From Candidatus Colicola equi (GTDB taxonomy: Bacteria; Bacteroidota; Bacteroidia; Bacteroidales; Paludibacteraceae), in assembly GCA_018066175.1 (NCBI GenBank), contig JAGHRV010000049.1:1-47904 (forward strand): a stretch of 47,904 nt of DNA. Reading direction: 5' to 3'. A program made the translations under genes and the position numbers. Positions 25,746 to 36,648 of this stretch are shown here, one piece after another. Below the pieces are notes generated by a model. That model made no database searches, was not told where the DNA came from, and saw only the letters and a program-made list of their open reading frames with translations. The stretch's first letter is position 1. Each line of letters begins with the position of its first letter.

Positions 25746-26978
25746 ATGATACTTAACTATATTTGGATAGGATTGATACTGCTGGCGGTAGTGATGGGTT
25801 GCATCCAGTGTTTTTGCTTTGGCAACACGGATGTATTCAATGCTATCTTGGATAGCACTTTTGCGAATGCCAAAACCGGTTTTGAGATCTCTCTTGGTCT
25901 AACCGGAGTGCTATCGCTATGGATGGGTATTATGAAGATTGGCGAGCAGGCAGGGGTAGTTAAACAAATGTCCAAAGTGGTTAGTCCTTTCTTCACGCGT
26001 ATCTTTCCTGAACTGCCCAAAGGGCATCCTGCTTTTGGCAGTATGCTGATGAATATATCTGCCACGATGCTTGGCATTGATAATGCTGCTACACCTCTTG
26101 GATTACAAGCGATGCGGGAGATGCAGGAGAGTAATGCCGACAAGACCAAAGCCAGCAATAGTATGATCATGTTCTTGGTGCTGGTGACGAGTGGTCTCAC
26201 TCTTGTGCCGGTTAGCATCATGACCTACCGCGCACAGATGGGTGCAGCCAATCCTGCCGACGTGTTCCTGCCTATTCTGTTAGCCACTTACTGCGCGGCC
26301 TTAGCCGGACTGATTAGTGTGGCGATTGCGCAGAAGATCAACCTATGGAATAAAGTGGTGATGGGCACATTAGTGGGACTAACGGCGGTAGTGGCTGTTA
26401 TCATTTGGGGCGCCATGCACTTCCCCCAAGAGCAGGTCAATCGGTGGAGTGCCGTGCTGGCCTCTATCCTGCTATTAGGCGTTATTGTATGGTTCATTGT
26501 AGCCGGTATGGTGCGTAAGATTAACGTATATGATGCTTTTATTGATGGAGCCAAAGGCGGTTTCCAAACGGCCATCGGAATCATCCCCTATCTAATCGCC
26601 ATCCTAGTGGCGGTAGGTATGTTCCGCGCCAGTGGAGGAATGGACCTGCTGGTTAGAGGCTTAGGGGCATTCTTTGCTTTATTAGGACTGAATACCGACT
26701 TTGTACCGGCCTTACCCACCGCCCTGATGCGTCCGTTAAGTGGTGCCGGAGCACGAGGCATGATGATTGATGCTATGGCGCAATATGGAGCAGATAGTTT
26801 TGTGGGCAGATTAGTGAGCATCGTACAAGGCAGTACCGATACAACGTTCTATATCCTGGCCGTTTATTTTGGTAGCGTCAATATCAAGAATACACGTTAT
26901 GCTGTAGTCTGTGGACTAATCGCCGACTTCTTTGGAATGGCAGGAGCGATAGCCCTGGGCTATCTATTCTTCCACTAG
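25746..26978 (+). CDS. SpmA-SpmB-like fused membrane protein (nucleoside recognition domains)
   Basis: 410 residues, polytopic. The N-terminal half matches spore maturation protein A (NAILDSTFANAKTGFEISLG, LSLWMGIMKIGEQAG, MLGIDNAATPLGLQAMREM) and the C-terminal half SpmB (VYDAFIDGAKGGFQTAIGII, PTALMRPLSGAGARGMMID, GSTDTTFYILAVYFG). Both carry the gate/nucleoside-recognition fold. Fusion in a non-sporing Bacteroidales is common; the transported compound is unknown. It starts 2 bp after ruvB, so the two are co-transcribed. Confidence 0.9.
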   Translation: MILNYIWIGLILLAVVMGCIQCFCFGNTDVFNAILDSTFANAKTGFEISLGLTGVLSLWMGIMKIGEQAGVVKQMSKVVSPFFTRIFPELPKGHPAFGSMLMNISATMLGIDNAATPLGLQAMREMQESNADKTKASNSMIMFLVLVTSGLTLVPVSIMTYRAQMGAANPADVFLPILLATYCAALAGLISVAIAQKINLWNKVVMGTLVGLTAVVAVIIWGAMHFPQEQVNRWSAVLASILLLGVIVWFIVAGMVRKINVYDAFIDGAKGGFQTAIGIIPYLIAILVAVGMFRASGGMDLLVRGLGAFFALLGLNTDFVPALPTALMRPLSGAGARGMMIDAMAQYGADSFVGRLVSIVQGSTDTTFYILAVYFGSVNIKNTRYAVVCGLIADFFGMAGAIALGYLFFH

Positions 26979-26980
26979 AG

Positions 26981-27028
26981 AACTAGAAAACTAGATAACT
27001 AGAAAACTAGATAACTAGATAACTAGAC
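26981..27028. repeat. period-8 tandem array, 6 units
   Basis: Six units of AACTAGA(A/T/C) begin 3 bp after the stop of the SpmAB-like gene and fill most of the 77-bp leader of recA. Each unit contains TAG, so the stretch cannot be read through. Confidence 0.9.
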
Positions 27029-27055
27029 AATATTAACTAAAAAAAACTATACATT

Positions 27056-28063
27056 ATGGCTGAAGAGAAAAAAATGCCATCGGCTGCTAAGTTAAAAGCC
27101 TTGCAGGATGCGATGGAGAAGATTGACAAGAATTTTGGCAAAGGTGCCATCATGCGTCTTGGCGAGAATAAGATTGAGCAAATACCTGTTATCCCAACCG
27201 GCAGTGTAGGTTTGAACTTTGCTTTAGGTGTAGGCGGTTATCCGAAAGGACGTATCGTTGAGATATACGGTCCTGAGTCCAGTGGTAAGACCACCTTGGC
27301 TATTCATGCTATGGCCGAAGTGCAACGTCAAGGCGGTATAGCTGCCATCATCGATGCCGAGCACGCTTTTGACCGCTTCTATGCCGAGAAATTAGGTGTA
27401 GATGTAGAGAATCTGCTGATTGCTCAACCGGACTGCGGTGAGCAGGCTTTGGAGATTGCAGACGAACTGATTCGCAGTAGTGCAGTGGATCTGGTGGTCA
27501 TTGACTCGGTAGCGGCTCTGACTCCCAAGGCTGAGATTGAAGGCGACATGGGCGAAAATAAAGTAGGTCTGCAAGCTCGTCTGATGAGTCAGGCTCTGCG
27601 TAAACTGACCGGCACCATCAACAAGACCAATACCACTTGTATCTTCATCAACCAGTTACGCGAGAAAATCGGTAACCCATTCGGTAACCCTGAAACAACC
27701 ACCGGTGGTAATGCCCTTAAGTTCTACGCTTCGGTGCGTTTAGATATCCGCAGAAAAGGTCAAATCAAAGATGGTGAGACCCAAATTGGTAATGGCGTAA
27801 TCGTTAAGGTGGTTAAGAATAAAGTGGCTCCTCCATTTAAGAAAGCCGAGTTTGACTTGATGTACAACGAAGGCATATCTAAAGTAGGTGAGTTGGTTGA
27901 CCTGGGTGTAGAGAAAGGTATTGTTACTAAGTCCGGTTCATTCTTCAGTTACAACGGTTCTAAGCTGGCACAAGGTCGTGATGCCACCAAGAACGTCTTG
28001 CGTGATAATCCTGACTTAGCGGACGAGATCGAGGCTAAGATAATGGATGCGCTGAAAGGGTAA
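27056..28063 (+). CDS. recA: RecA recombinase
   Basis: 335 residues, full length. Walker [18 protein letters not shown] (about 69-85), Walker [18 protein letters not shown]-binding loop L2 near [17 protein letters not shown]. It forms filaments on single-stranded DNA, drives strand exchange and induces SOS cleavage. No LexA-box-like site was seen in its leader, which holds the period-8 array instead. It overlaps the following gene by one base (TAATG). Confidence 0.98.
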   Translation: MAEEKKMPSAAKLKALQDAMEKIDKNFGKGAIMRLGENKIEQIPVIPTGSVGLNFALGVGGYPKGRIVEIYGPESSGKTTLAIHAMAEVQRQGGIAAIIDAEHAFDRFYAEKLGVDVENLLIAQPDCGEQALEIADELIRSSAVDLVVIDSVAALTPKAEIEGDMGENKVGLQARLMSQALRKLTGTINKTNTTCIFINQLREKIGNPFGNPETTTGGNALKFYASVRLDIRRKGQIKDGETQIGNGVIVKVVKNKVAPPFKKAEFDLMYNEGISKVGELVDLGVEKGIVTKSGSFFSYNGSKLAQGRDATKNVLRDNPDLADEIEAKIMDALKG

Positions 28064-29625
28064 TGAAAGAAGAATCCCTCATAGTTAGTCCGGAACGGGC
28101 GAAAGAAATAGAAACGACGTACCGCATAGTGCGTCGTTCTATTGATGCGCGGCAACGTCAGTTGAAGGTGAATATCACCGTTCTGACGGATGATGCCGGA
28201 CATTACCTGCCTATTGATGCACCTATTCCACGGTATGAGAAACCTGTCTATCAAGATGTGCATAATGCCCAACGCAGCATCACCATTGTCGGATTAGGTC
28301 CGGCAGGGTTATTCGCTGCACTCACCTGCCTGGAGCACGGCATCAAACCTATCATCTATGAACGAGGCAAAGAAGTGAGTGAACGCAAGAAAGACATTGC
28401 GTTACTCAATCGCAACGAAGGACTGAATCCGGAGTCTAATTACTGCTTTGGCGAAGGAGGAGCAGGTACATTCTCGGACGGCAAACTATTCTCGCGCAGC
28501 AAGAAACGCGGCAATATGCAACGCGTGATGGAGATTTTTCATTACTTTGGAGCCACCGATAGAGTGCTGTACGAAGCCCACGCGCATATAGGCAGCGATT
28601 TACTGCCGAGTATCATCAAACGGATGCGCAACTGCATCATCAAGCATGGCGGTGAGATTCATTTTGAAACGAGATGGAACATCGCCCAACTCTCCACGCT
28701 CAACGCTCCACACTCAACAATCCTCGCCATCGGGCATTCGGCGCATGATACCTATCGTGAGTTGGCCGCAGCAGGGGTGCAGATGGAAGCGAAAGGCTGT
28801 GCCATGGGAGTGAGAATAGAGCACCCACAACAACTCATCAACGATATTTTCTACCATCATCAACCGGCCTCTATTATCGATATTGTAGGCAATGCCAGTT
28901 ACTCTTTAGTCACACAGGTCTATACTCCATACTCCAACAGCGAAGCGGTCCATACTCCGACACGAGGTGTCTATAGTTTCTGCATGTGTCCCGGTGGACA
29001 TATCGTTCCGGCAGGCAGTATGGATGAAGGATGTGTGGTGAATGGTATGAGTGCCAGCCACCGCAATTCGCCCTATGCCAACTCAGGTATGGTGGTGGAA
29101 CTGCATCCCGAAGATATGGTTAACAATGCACGATGCACAATGCACGATGGTGCTTCTGAGCACTCCGATAATATAGGACTCATAGGCTTGGATTTTCAGG
29201 AATATTTAGAGCATCTCGCCTGGCTACAAACGCATAGTACGCAGGCTCCGGCACAACGGATGCGGGACTTTGTGGAAGGCAAAGCCAGCCACGACTTACC
29301 GGCCTGCTCCTACTTGCCGGGTATTGTGCCCAGCCGATTAGACCAGTGGCTGCCTGAACCTATTCGCAGCGGACTGCAACAAGGATTTAGAGACTTCGAC
29401 CGCAAGCATCCCGGATTCCTGACTAACGAGGCCGTCATATTAGGTGTGGAAAGTCGCAGCAGCAGTCCGGTACGCATTGTGCGTGACCCGGAACGGATGC
29501 ATAGTCTGAGCCATCCGTGGCTGTATCCATGCGGCGAAGGAGCCGGCTATGCCGGAGGTATAACAAGTAGTGCATTAGATGGAATAAGAGCTGCGGAGGC
29601 AGCCATCACAGAATTAGCCAAGTAG
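28063..29625 (+). CDS. FAD-dependent dehydrogenase, COG2509 type
   Basis: 520 residues. An N-terminal region of about 85 residues precedes the FAD-binding Rossmann motif GLGPAGLFAALTCLEHG (about 77-93). CFGEGGAGTFSDGKLFSRSK and the terminal CGEGAGYAGGITSSALDGIR are typical of the uncharacterised COG2509 dehydrogenases. The redox substrate is unknown. Three periodic inserts lie in frame: 28685-28719 (residues about 208-220), 28923-28962 (about 287-300) and 29125-29150 (about 354-363). They look like lineage-specific loop insertions and make the protein irregular compared with its conserved blocks. Confidence 0.88.
   Translation: MKEESLIVSPERAKEIETTYRIVRRSIDARQRQLKVNITVLTDDAGHYLPIDAPIPRYEKPVYQDVHNAQRSITIVGLGPAGLFAALTCLEHGIKPIIYERGKEVSERKKDIALLNRNEGLNPESNYCFGEGGAGTFSDGKLFSRSKKRGNMQRVMEIFHYFGATDRVLYEAHAHIGSDLLPSIIKRMRNCIIKHGGEIHFETRWNIAQLSTLNAPHSTILAIGHSAHDTYRELAAAGVQMEAKGCAMGVRIEHPQQLINDIFYHHQPASIIDIVGNASYSLVTQVYTPYSNSEAVHTPTRGVYSFCMCPGGHIVPAGSMDEGCVVNGMSASHRNSPYANSGMVVELHPEDMVNNARCTMHDGASEHSDNIGLIGLDFQEYLEHLAWLQTHSTQAPAQRMRDFVEGKASHDLPACSYLPGIVPSRLDQWLPEPIRSGLQQGFRDFDRKHPGFLTNEAVILGVESRSSSPVRIVRDPERMHSLSHPWLYPCGEGAGYAGGITSSALDGIRAAEAAITELAK
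28685..28719. repeat. in-frame period-7 array inside the FAD dehydrogenase gene
   Basis: CCCAACT, CTCCACG, CTCAACG, CTCCACA, CTCAACA: five units encoding QLSTLNAPHST. Confidence 0.8.
28923..28962. repeat. in-frame dispersed repeat copy inside the FAD dehydrogenase gene
   Basis: TACTCCA, TACTCCA, then ACAGCGAAGCGGTCC and ATACTCC. These are the modules of the dispersed family; here they encode TPYSNSEAVHTP. Confidence 0.8.
29125..29150. repeat. in-frame period-7 array inside the FAD dehydrogenase gene
   Basis: AATGCAC, GATGCAC, AATGCAC, GATGG: encodes NARCTMHDG. Confidence 0.75.
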
Positions 29626-29626
29626 C

Positions 29627-30291
29627 ATGTTTGAGAGAACGATACAACTGATAGGGCAGGAGGCCTTTGATAAGATGCAGCAGATGCGCGTCATCCTGTT
29701 TGGTGTAGGCGGCGTCGGGGGTTGGTGCGCCGAAACACTAATCCGCACCGGCATACAGCATCTGACTATCGTGGATTTTGATACAATCAATGAGAGTAAT
29801 ATCAACCGTCAGGTAGTGGCTACCCATGCTAATATAGGGCAGAGCAAAGTGGCTCAGATGCGCGAGCGACTGCTGGCTATCAATCCTTCGGCAGATATCA
29901 TAGCCCTCAACCAACGCTACACGGCAGAGACATCTTGCAACTTTCAACTGTCCACTTTCAACTACATCATCGATGCTATTGATAGTGTAGATGATAAGGT
30001 GCGCCTTATCTATGAAGCCACACAAACCGATGCCATCCTACTCTCTTCGATGGGCGCGGGACGCAAGACCGATACCGAGCAGATTCGCATTAGTGAGTTC
30101 TGGAAGGTAGAGGGTTGTCCGTTGGCACGGGCGTTGCGCACCAAAATGAAAAAGACAGGCTTGATGCCTGCCCATAAGTTCCAATGTGTTTGGTCGCCTG
30201 AGTTAAGTGGCGATAGTGGCACGATTGCACCGATAGTAGGTATTTTTGGAATGAAACTGGCTAATCTGGTGATTAGCGATATCCTCCATTC

Positions 30292-30295
<4 letters not shown>
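29627..30295 (+). CDS. tcdA: ThiF/E1-like enzyme, tRNA t6A dehydratase (TcdA) type
   Basis: 222 residues. Rossmann ATP site GVGGVGGWCAETLIRTG (about 26-42), DFDTINESNINRQ, and SSMGAGRKTDTEQIRISEFW with CPLARALRTKMKK are the TcdA (CsdL) pattern; the enzyme activates t6A37 in tRNA with ATP to form the cyclic derivative. It is shorter than E. coli TcdA (about 268) at the C-terminus. A four-unit period-7 array (29938-29965) encodes NFQLSTFN. Its stop TAA and that of convergent topB share the palindrome TTAA. Confidence 0.88.
29938..29965. repeat. in-frame period-7 array inside tcdA
   Basis: CAACTTT, CAACTGT, CCACTTT, CAACTAC. Confidence 0.7.
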
Positions 30296-32271
<1,976 letters not shown>

Positions 32272-32289
32272 ACTATCTCAATTTGTGCA

Positions 32290-32321
32290 CAAAGGTACAA
32301 TTTTTTTCGGACATACACAAA
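32290..32321 (-). promoter_or_regulatory. promoter of topB
   Basis: Minus strand TTTG (32318-32321), 20 bp, TACCTTTG (32290-32297). Its -33 box touches the terminator at 32320-32349. Confidence 0.85.
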
Positions 32322-32349
32322 AAAAAGCGCACCGAAATGCGCTTTTTTT
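32320..32349 (-). terminator. terminator after the surface protein at 32373
   Basis: A 12-bp perfect stem with the core GCGCA/TGCGC and A/T ends around a CCGAAA loop. The same terminator type occurs at 47504-47531. Confidence 0.92.
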
Positions 32350-32372
32350 GTATTTGATGATGCGAATTGCCA

Positions 32373-35120
32373 TTAACGAGCAACCTTAGCACCCATCACG
32401 TTATAGATTACGCCGTTGACGTTAATCATCACGTTGCCTTTGTACATGAATTTCTTCACGTTGTCATTCAGACGCAGATAATCATCACTTATGATAATTG
32501 GGTCGCCAGTGGGTTGATTAAGTGTGATGGTGATATCAACCTTCTTATCCCTACTATTGACACCTGCAACTACGATGGCCTCATCCGAAACTGTTACAGT
32601 TCCACTTACAATGTACCATGGATACATATATTGATCATCATACTGAGCATAGTAGGACGGATAATCATAGTTCTCGGCCTCATCGAATCCGGCAGAAGCA
32701 ACTACGAAGGTACCATCTCCATCAACTGCGATTGGGTACGTTCCATTAGCAATGGTAGCAACGTCGGAAACGAACTCCAATATAATATTTGCCGACTCAT
32801 CTGCCTTAACTACACTTAAGAATACTACACCATATTCAGCAAAATAACTGGTATCCCATGTCAGTTGGTCTGTTTGGGCATTAAAGGAATCTTTTACATC
32901 TTCTTCTTCATCGTACTGATACATATCTTCCTCGTATTTCTCAATGGTAGCAGTCATAGTAACCTTGTAATACATGGTATCCGTTCCCATGAGACCGGCT
33001 GTGATAGTAGCAACCTCACCATTAACAGCCACGTTGATTTCAGCTGAAGTGAAAGCCACATAGGTCGTATCGGTACCATTAACAAGACCTATATATGAAT
33101 AATCAGCATAAAGGTCTGCCAGAGTGAAGTCACCGGCTACTTGCGCAATCTCAGCAAAATAGAGTTGTATAAAGTCATTAGCATTCTCGCCATAAACCAT
33201 AGCAGATTCATAAGCCTCTAATGCATCTTCATATAAAGCATTTGCATAATTCAAGGTAACAGTATCCTTTGCAGCAGGAGCCACATACCATGATGTGATA
33301 TGATAGTTAATGGTATCTTTACCGAAGAAGTCAACGGCGATACGGAAGGTATCTTCTACATTAGTAATAGTAGCATCGATGGAATAAGGAGCTACCCAAG
33401 TTGTATCTGTACCATTCACTTTTGCGAAGCCGGTATAGTACATATCCATATCATCCATGGTATAAGTCCCTTCTAAGTTAGAGGTAAAGATGTCCAAACT
33501 CATAATATTTTCACCTTCATTCTCAGCATAGAAGTAATAATCGTTGGTAGAAGGATAGTATTCGCCCATAACGCCTTGTGGATAATCTACATTGACGGTT
33601 TCCTTAGGTTCTGGAATAACGTATGTCAGATTGAGTGTGTATTGCGCACCGGAAGCAGTAACCAAAACAACGGTAGCTTTCGTAACATCACCTTCTTGGG
33701 TTGCCAACAAGGTTGCAGAAGTGATTGTTTGCTCTACTCCATTCAAAACAAACTCACATTCTAACTCTTCACCGGACCATTCTACACCATAGAAAGCTTC
33801 TTGTTCCCAGGAATAAACCTTCGCAGTGAAATCAATGCTGTCATTGGAGGCCGTTACAGTAGCGTCAACGATAGTAAACCATCCTGAGAAATCTTCAACA
33901 GAAACCTCAAAGTCGGCATTCATATCTACTTCATATTTCTCACCTGGCGTTGGAGGAACAGGTTCGCCACCATCGGTTAGAGTAATTTCGTTATACTCAT
34001 CATCCCATGCCTGAACTTCAATGTTTTGTGCATTCCAAGTATAGGTCTTACCGTCTTCACCTACAAAACTTCCTACAAAATTATACACACCTTGTTCAAC
34101 GCAAGTAACGGTAAGCGAGCCAACCGCTTCATCTGCCGTTAAGACGGAGTCGTTTTCGGATGCCCAATAGCCTGCCCAATAAACATCGTAAGTACCGACA
34201 ATGGAAGTTTGAGACGGAGCTTCGTCGAAGCAAGAGAAATAAACTTCGGGGAAGTAGTCGGTTGCGTCATCTGCATAGATATCAAAATCCCAGTAACCAT
34301 CACTATAGTAAGCTTCAGCATAGACTAAACCTTGAATCTCTACATCTCCGGTTGGAGGAGTTGGAGGCACAGGAGTGCCACCTTCACCTGTGATAACAAG
34401 GTCTTTAATCTGCCAAGTCGGGCAAACAGCAGTCGTGCTCACATAAGCGAAAGCAAGCTTGATTGAACTGCCAACATAAGCAGTCAAGTCAGCCTCATCC
34501 TCTTGGTAAGTCCAACTTGTTCCTGCGGGCATGTTAATACTTAAATTGCTCCAATTTACGCCGTTATCGGCAGAAACTTTAACCTTCAAATTGGTAGCAG
34601 CACCCTTATTAACAGCTTGGTTAAGTTTAAGAGTGGCTTCGGTTGCAGAGGTCAGATCAATAGCAGGAGAAATGAGCCAAGACTCAGCAGCATAGGCTTG
34701 TTTGTTATAAGCACTAGCTTTCATGCCATATTGGGCATCTTGCTTCCAAACATAAGTCAGACTTGAAAGTTCTTTGTTCTGAATGGTCCATCCGCCTTGA
34801 GTGGTAGTAAAATTAACCTTGTACAATTCACTTGAAGCCATTGCAGCCTTGCGATTAACCGCTTTGCGAACGATGTTTTTCTTAGCCACGTGCTTTACTT
34901 GCGGCTGTTGTTTTTTTGTCTGCAAAGCCATAGCTGTAGCCATAGCCTTACGGGCTTGAGGAGTTGCTAAACGAGCCGACTGAGCAGCAGGAGCAACCGG
35001 AGCTTTTTGCTCAATACGAGGCATTGCCTTGTGAGCAACTTTCTTGGTTGTCATAGGAGCAAAAGCACTTAAACTAAGAGCCATCGCTACAACCATTACG
35101 AAAGATAAAATCTTTTTCAT
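32373..35120 (-). CDS. large exported multidomain surface protein with C-terminal tag
   Basis: 915 residues. Signal peptide (MKKILSFVMVVAMALSLSAFA), a Lys/Ala-rich stretch (about 25-95), then a jelly-roll domain (about 95-250: GGWTIQNKE, AESWLISPAIDLT, VKVSADNGVNW, WQIKDLVI) of the cleaved-adhesin / choice-of-anchor J kind. Pro/Thr linkers (PVPPTPPTG, PVPPTPGEK) separate a row of about five beta domains with repeated Gly-Thr-Asp-Thr segments (VNGTDTTW, VNGTDTTY, MGTDTMY). NSRDKKVDIT matches the module in the protein at 20819. The C-terminus FMYKGNVMINVNGVIYNVMG fits the shared tag. No catalytic residues were recognised; adhesion or structural role is inference. Confidence 0.85.
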   Translation of the reverse strand: MKKILSFVMVVAMALSLSAFAPMTTKKVAHKAMPRIEQKAPVAPAAQSARLATPQARKAMATAMALQTKKQQPQVKHVAKKNIVRKAVNRKAAMASSELYKVNFTTTQGGWTIQNKELSSLTYVWKQDAQYGMKASAYNKQAYAAESWLISPAIDLTSATEATLKLNQAVNKGAATNLKVKVSADNGVNWSNLSINMPAGTSWTYQEDEADLTAYVGSSIKLAFAYVSTTAVCPTWQIKDLVITGEGGTPVPPTPPTGDVEIQGLVYAEAYYSDGYWDFDIYADDATDYFPEVYFSCFDEAPSQTSIVGTYDVYWAGYWASENDSVLTADEAVGSLTVTCVEQGVYNFVGSFVGEDGKTYTWNAQNIEVQAWDDEYNEITLTDGGEPVPPTPGEKYEVDMNADFEVSVEDFSGWFTIVDATVTASNDSIDFTAKVYSWEQEAFYGVEWSGEELECEFVLNGVEQTITSATLLATQEGDVTKATVVLVTASGAQYTLNLTYVIPEPKETVNVDYPQGVMGEYYPSTNDYYFYAENEGENIMSLDIFTSNLEGTYTMDDMDMYYTGFAKVNGTDTTWVAPYSIDATITNVEDTFRIAVDFFGKDTINYHITSWYVAPAAKDTVTLNYANALYEDALEAYESAMVYGENANDFIQLYFAEIAQVAGDFTLADLYADYSYIGLVNGTDTTYVAFTSAEINVAVNGEVATITAGLMGTDTMYYKVTMTATIEKYEEDMYQYDEEEDVKDSFNAQTDQLTWDTSYFAEYGVVFLSVVKADESANIILEFVSDVATIANGTYPIAVDGDGTFVVASAGFDEAENYDYPSYYAQYDDQYMYPWYIVSGTVTVSDEAIVVAGVNSRDKKVDITITLNQPTGDPIIISDDYLRLNDNVKKFMYKGNVMINVNGVIYNVMGAKVAR

Positions 35121-35142
35121 AAAAACTTTAATGAATTAAATT

Positions 35143-35238
35143 TTGGAGTTTGGAGTATGGATCGTTCGCTGCGCTCTCTGATGGAGTATGGACATCCTTG
35201 TTCCATCAGCGTCAGCGGTCTTTATTCCTTCTTCCTTT
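35143..35238. repeat. dispersed composite repeat copy (intergenic, longest clean copy)
   Basis: Period-7 start TTTGGAGTTTGGAGTATGGA, then CGTTCGCTGCGCTCTCTGAT, GGAGTATGGACATCC, TTCCATCAGCGTCAGCGG and TTATTCCTTCTTCC. The part 35143-35210 is the reverse complement of 43320-43387 with 4 mismatches in 68 bp. It lies between two minus-strand genes of exported proteins. Confidence 0.92.
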
Positions 35239-35309
35239 CTCCGAGTTAATAAATTGGGTTAATTACTCGCGTTAAATAAATAACGGATTGTATTTCATTT
35301 TTATATAAC

Positions 35310-36167
35310 TTACTCTATCTGCGTTCCCAAAACGCTAAAACTATCAGCGCCTCGCGTAATAACTAATCGCCCGTTTTCAAAACGTTTAGATACAGCATTC
35401 ATCGTTTTTGCCGACTCTAATGCAGAAGATACTCCTAATACAGCCTCTTCCCATGTAGTGGCGGCACGAATGCCATCAATCAAAATCCACGCATCTTCAT
35501 CAAAACCACGCAACAGCAAATGCTTAGGATTGATATCGGCTACATTGGCATCCTTTAATGGACCAACGGTTGGTAATGCCGGTTCGGCAGATGGCATCTC
35601 GCTGAATACATACAACGAAGTCTCATCATTATTTGCACCGGATTTAATCTCGTACTTCAGTACTGCCAAATACACCGTTTGTGCATCTAATTCTTGCTGC
35701 ATATACTCGGCTGTTGAACTCTGCGGTTTACATACACTGATGCCTAATTGGTTATCCGCATTGATTAGCAGACGCCCATTCTCGTTGAAAGTATAATTAG
35801 ATATATTATTATCCCTAAAGCACATCAACCAACCACCCTTACCGGTAGGCAACGTAGCCTGAATCATGAATGCCACATAAACCGAACCGGAAGTTATTTC
35901 CGTAGGAAAAGCAATATGTGGAATATAACTACTACTCTCGCAAGCAATTAATGCACCATTGCCAATACCCGATTGGGCATATCCTTCAAACTCCAATCCA
36001 TTAGATATGGTAATTAAATCCGTGCCTCCTTCATACTGCAAGAACCAACCACCATTGCCGGCTACCGAAAATCCAAAGTTATAATCAAAGTCCTCCACCA
36101 GCAGCACTTCTGCATGAACAGAAAGCGCTCCCAGCACGAAAAAAAGTATCAAAATAATCTTTCGCAT
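35310..36167 (-). CDS. exported protein of unknown function
   Basis: 285 residues. Signal peptide MRKIILILFFVLGALSVHA. The mature part looks like a single beta-sandwich (VEDFDYNFGFSVAGNGGWF, GSVYVAFMIQATLPTGKGGW, DAWILIDGIRAATTWEEAV) similar to laminin-G/PEP-type exported domains of Bacteroidetes. The C-terminus RFENGRLVITRGADSFSVLG fits the tag. Its promoter is at 36193-36224. The next gene downstream on this strand, the protein at 32373, has no promoter of its own that I can see, so the two may be co-transcribed across the repeat at 35143. Confidence 0.8.
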   Translation of the reverse strand: MRKIILILFFVLGALSVHAEVLLVEDFDYNFGFSVAGNGGWFLQYEGGTDLITISNGLEFEGYAQSGIGNGALIACESSSYIPHIAFPTEITSGSVYVAFMIQATLPTGKGGWLMCFRDNNISNYTFNENGRLLINADNQLGISVCKPQSSTAEYMQQELDAQTVYLAVLKYEIKSGANNDETSLYVFSEMPSAEPALPTVGPLKDANVADINPKHLLLRGFDEDAWILIDGIRAATTWEEAVLGVSSALESAKTMNAVSKRFENGRLVITRGADSFSVLGTQIE

Positions 36168-36192
36168 AATACTTTATCTTACAAATTGGTTG

Positions 36193-36224
36193 CAAATATA
36201 CAACAAATATTTGGAATGCGCAAA
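36193..36224 (-). promoter_or_regulatory. promoter of the exported protein at 35310
   Basis: Minus strand TTTG (36221-36224), 20 bp, TATATTTG (36193-36200). The -33 box ends 3 bp before the left arm of the inverted repeat 36228-36358. Confidence 0.85.
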
Positions 36225-36227
36225 TAA

Positions 36228-36358
36228 ATTTGCATTTTTTAGGCAAAATAGATAAATTCTATCCATAAAATGGATAAAACAACGATAGAAGCTTGCTTAT
36301 AATCGTGGTTTTAGACATTAAGTGGAAGGATGGAACATCCTGCCTAAAAAATGCAAAT
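36228..36358. repeat. 131-bp segment bounded by 18-bp perfect inverted repeats
   Basis: ATTTGCATTTTTTAGGCA (36228-36245) and its exact reverse complement (36341-36358) enclose 95 bp. Inside are two smaller palindromes, TATCCAT-AAA-ATGGATA (36260-36276) and AGGATG-GAA-CATCCT (36327-36341). No ORF inside. It could be a miniature transposable element or an invertible segment. Confidence 0.8.
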
Positions 36359-36365
36359 AGTTGCG

Positions 36366-36556
36366 CATTTTAATAAAGATGAAGTTTACTATTTCGGGGG
36401 AATTACGAGTTTACGAGTAAGGCGGCGTCCGAAATATACAACTTTTTAATAAAGATGCGAACTACCATTCGGGGGAATGCCGACGCCGTCGGCAGGCAGC
36501 TTGCCGAATATACAACTTTTTAATAAAGGTGAGGACTACCATTCGGGATGGAGAAG
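36366..36556. repeat. about 75-bp direct repeats, two full units and a partial third
   Basis: The landmark AATAAAG(A/G)TG recurs at 36372, 36448 and 36522 (spacings 76 and 74). Each is followed by (T)ACTA(C)CATT(C)CGGGGG-like sequence, and units end with CGAA(A)TATACAACTTTTT. Between conserved parts the sequence is variable and GC-rich, including small palindromes such as CGACGCCGTCG. Confidence 0.8.
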
Positions 36557-36648
36557 CCAATTGACTTTTGGCTTCGAAAAGGGAAGGCGCTCGGGGAGAG
36601 CAAGCCGACCGAGACACCTGCAAAGCAGCAGGCAGCTTGCCTCTGTTT

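Noticed and set aside
26981..27028. SOS operator in the recA leader
   Set aside because: The leader is filled by period-8 AACTAGAT units and shows no LexA-type palindrome.
23921..29627. 17-bp identity GAATTAGCCAAGTAGCA at 23921 and 29611
   Set aside because: One copy is the end of a coding sequence (ELAK-stop) and the other in an A/T-rich array; too short to separate from chance.
32373..35120. Type 9 secretion sorting domain on the large surface protein
   Set aside because: The C-terminus does not match the known type A or B tag patterns; it was reported as a separate tag instead.
36366..36556. CRISPR array
   Set aside because: Only two and a half units, with conserved parts near 50 bp and no cas genes in the window.
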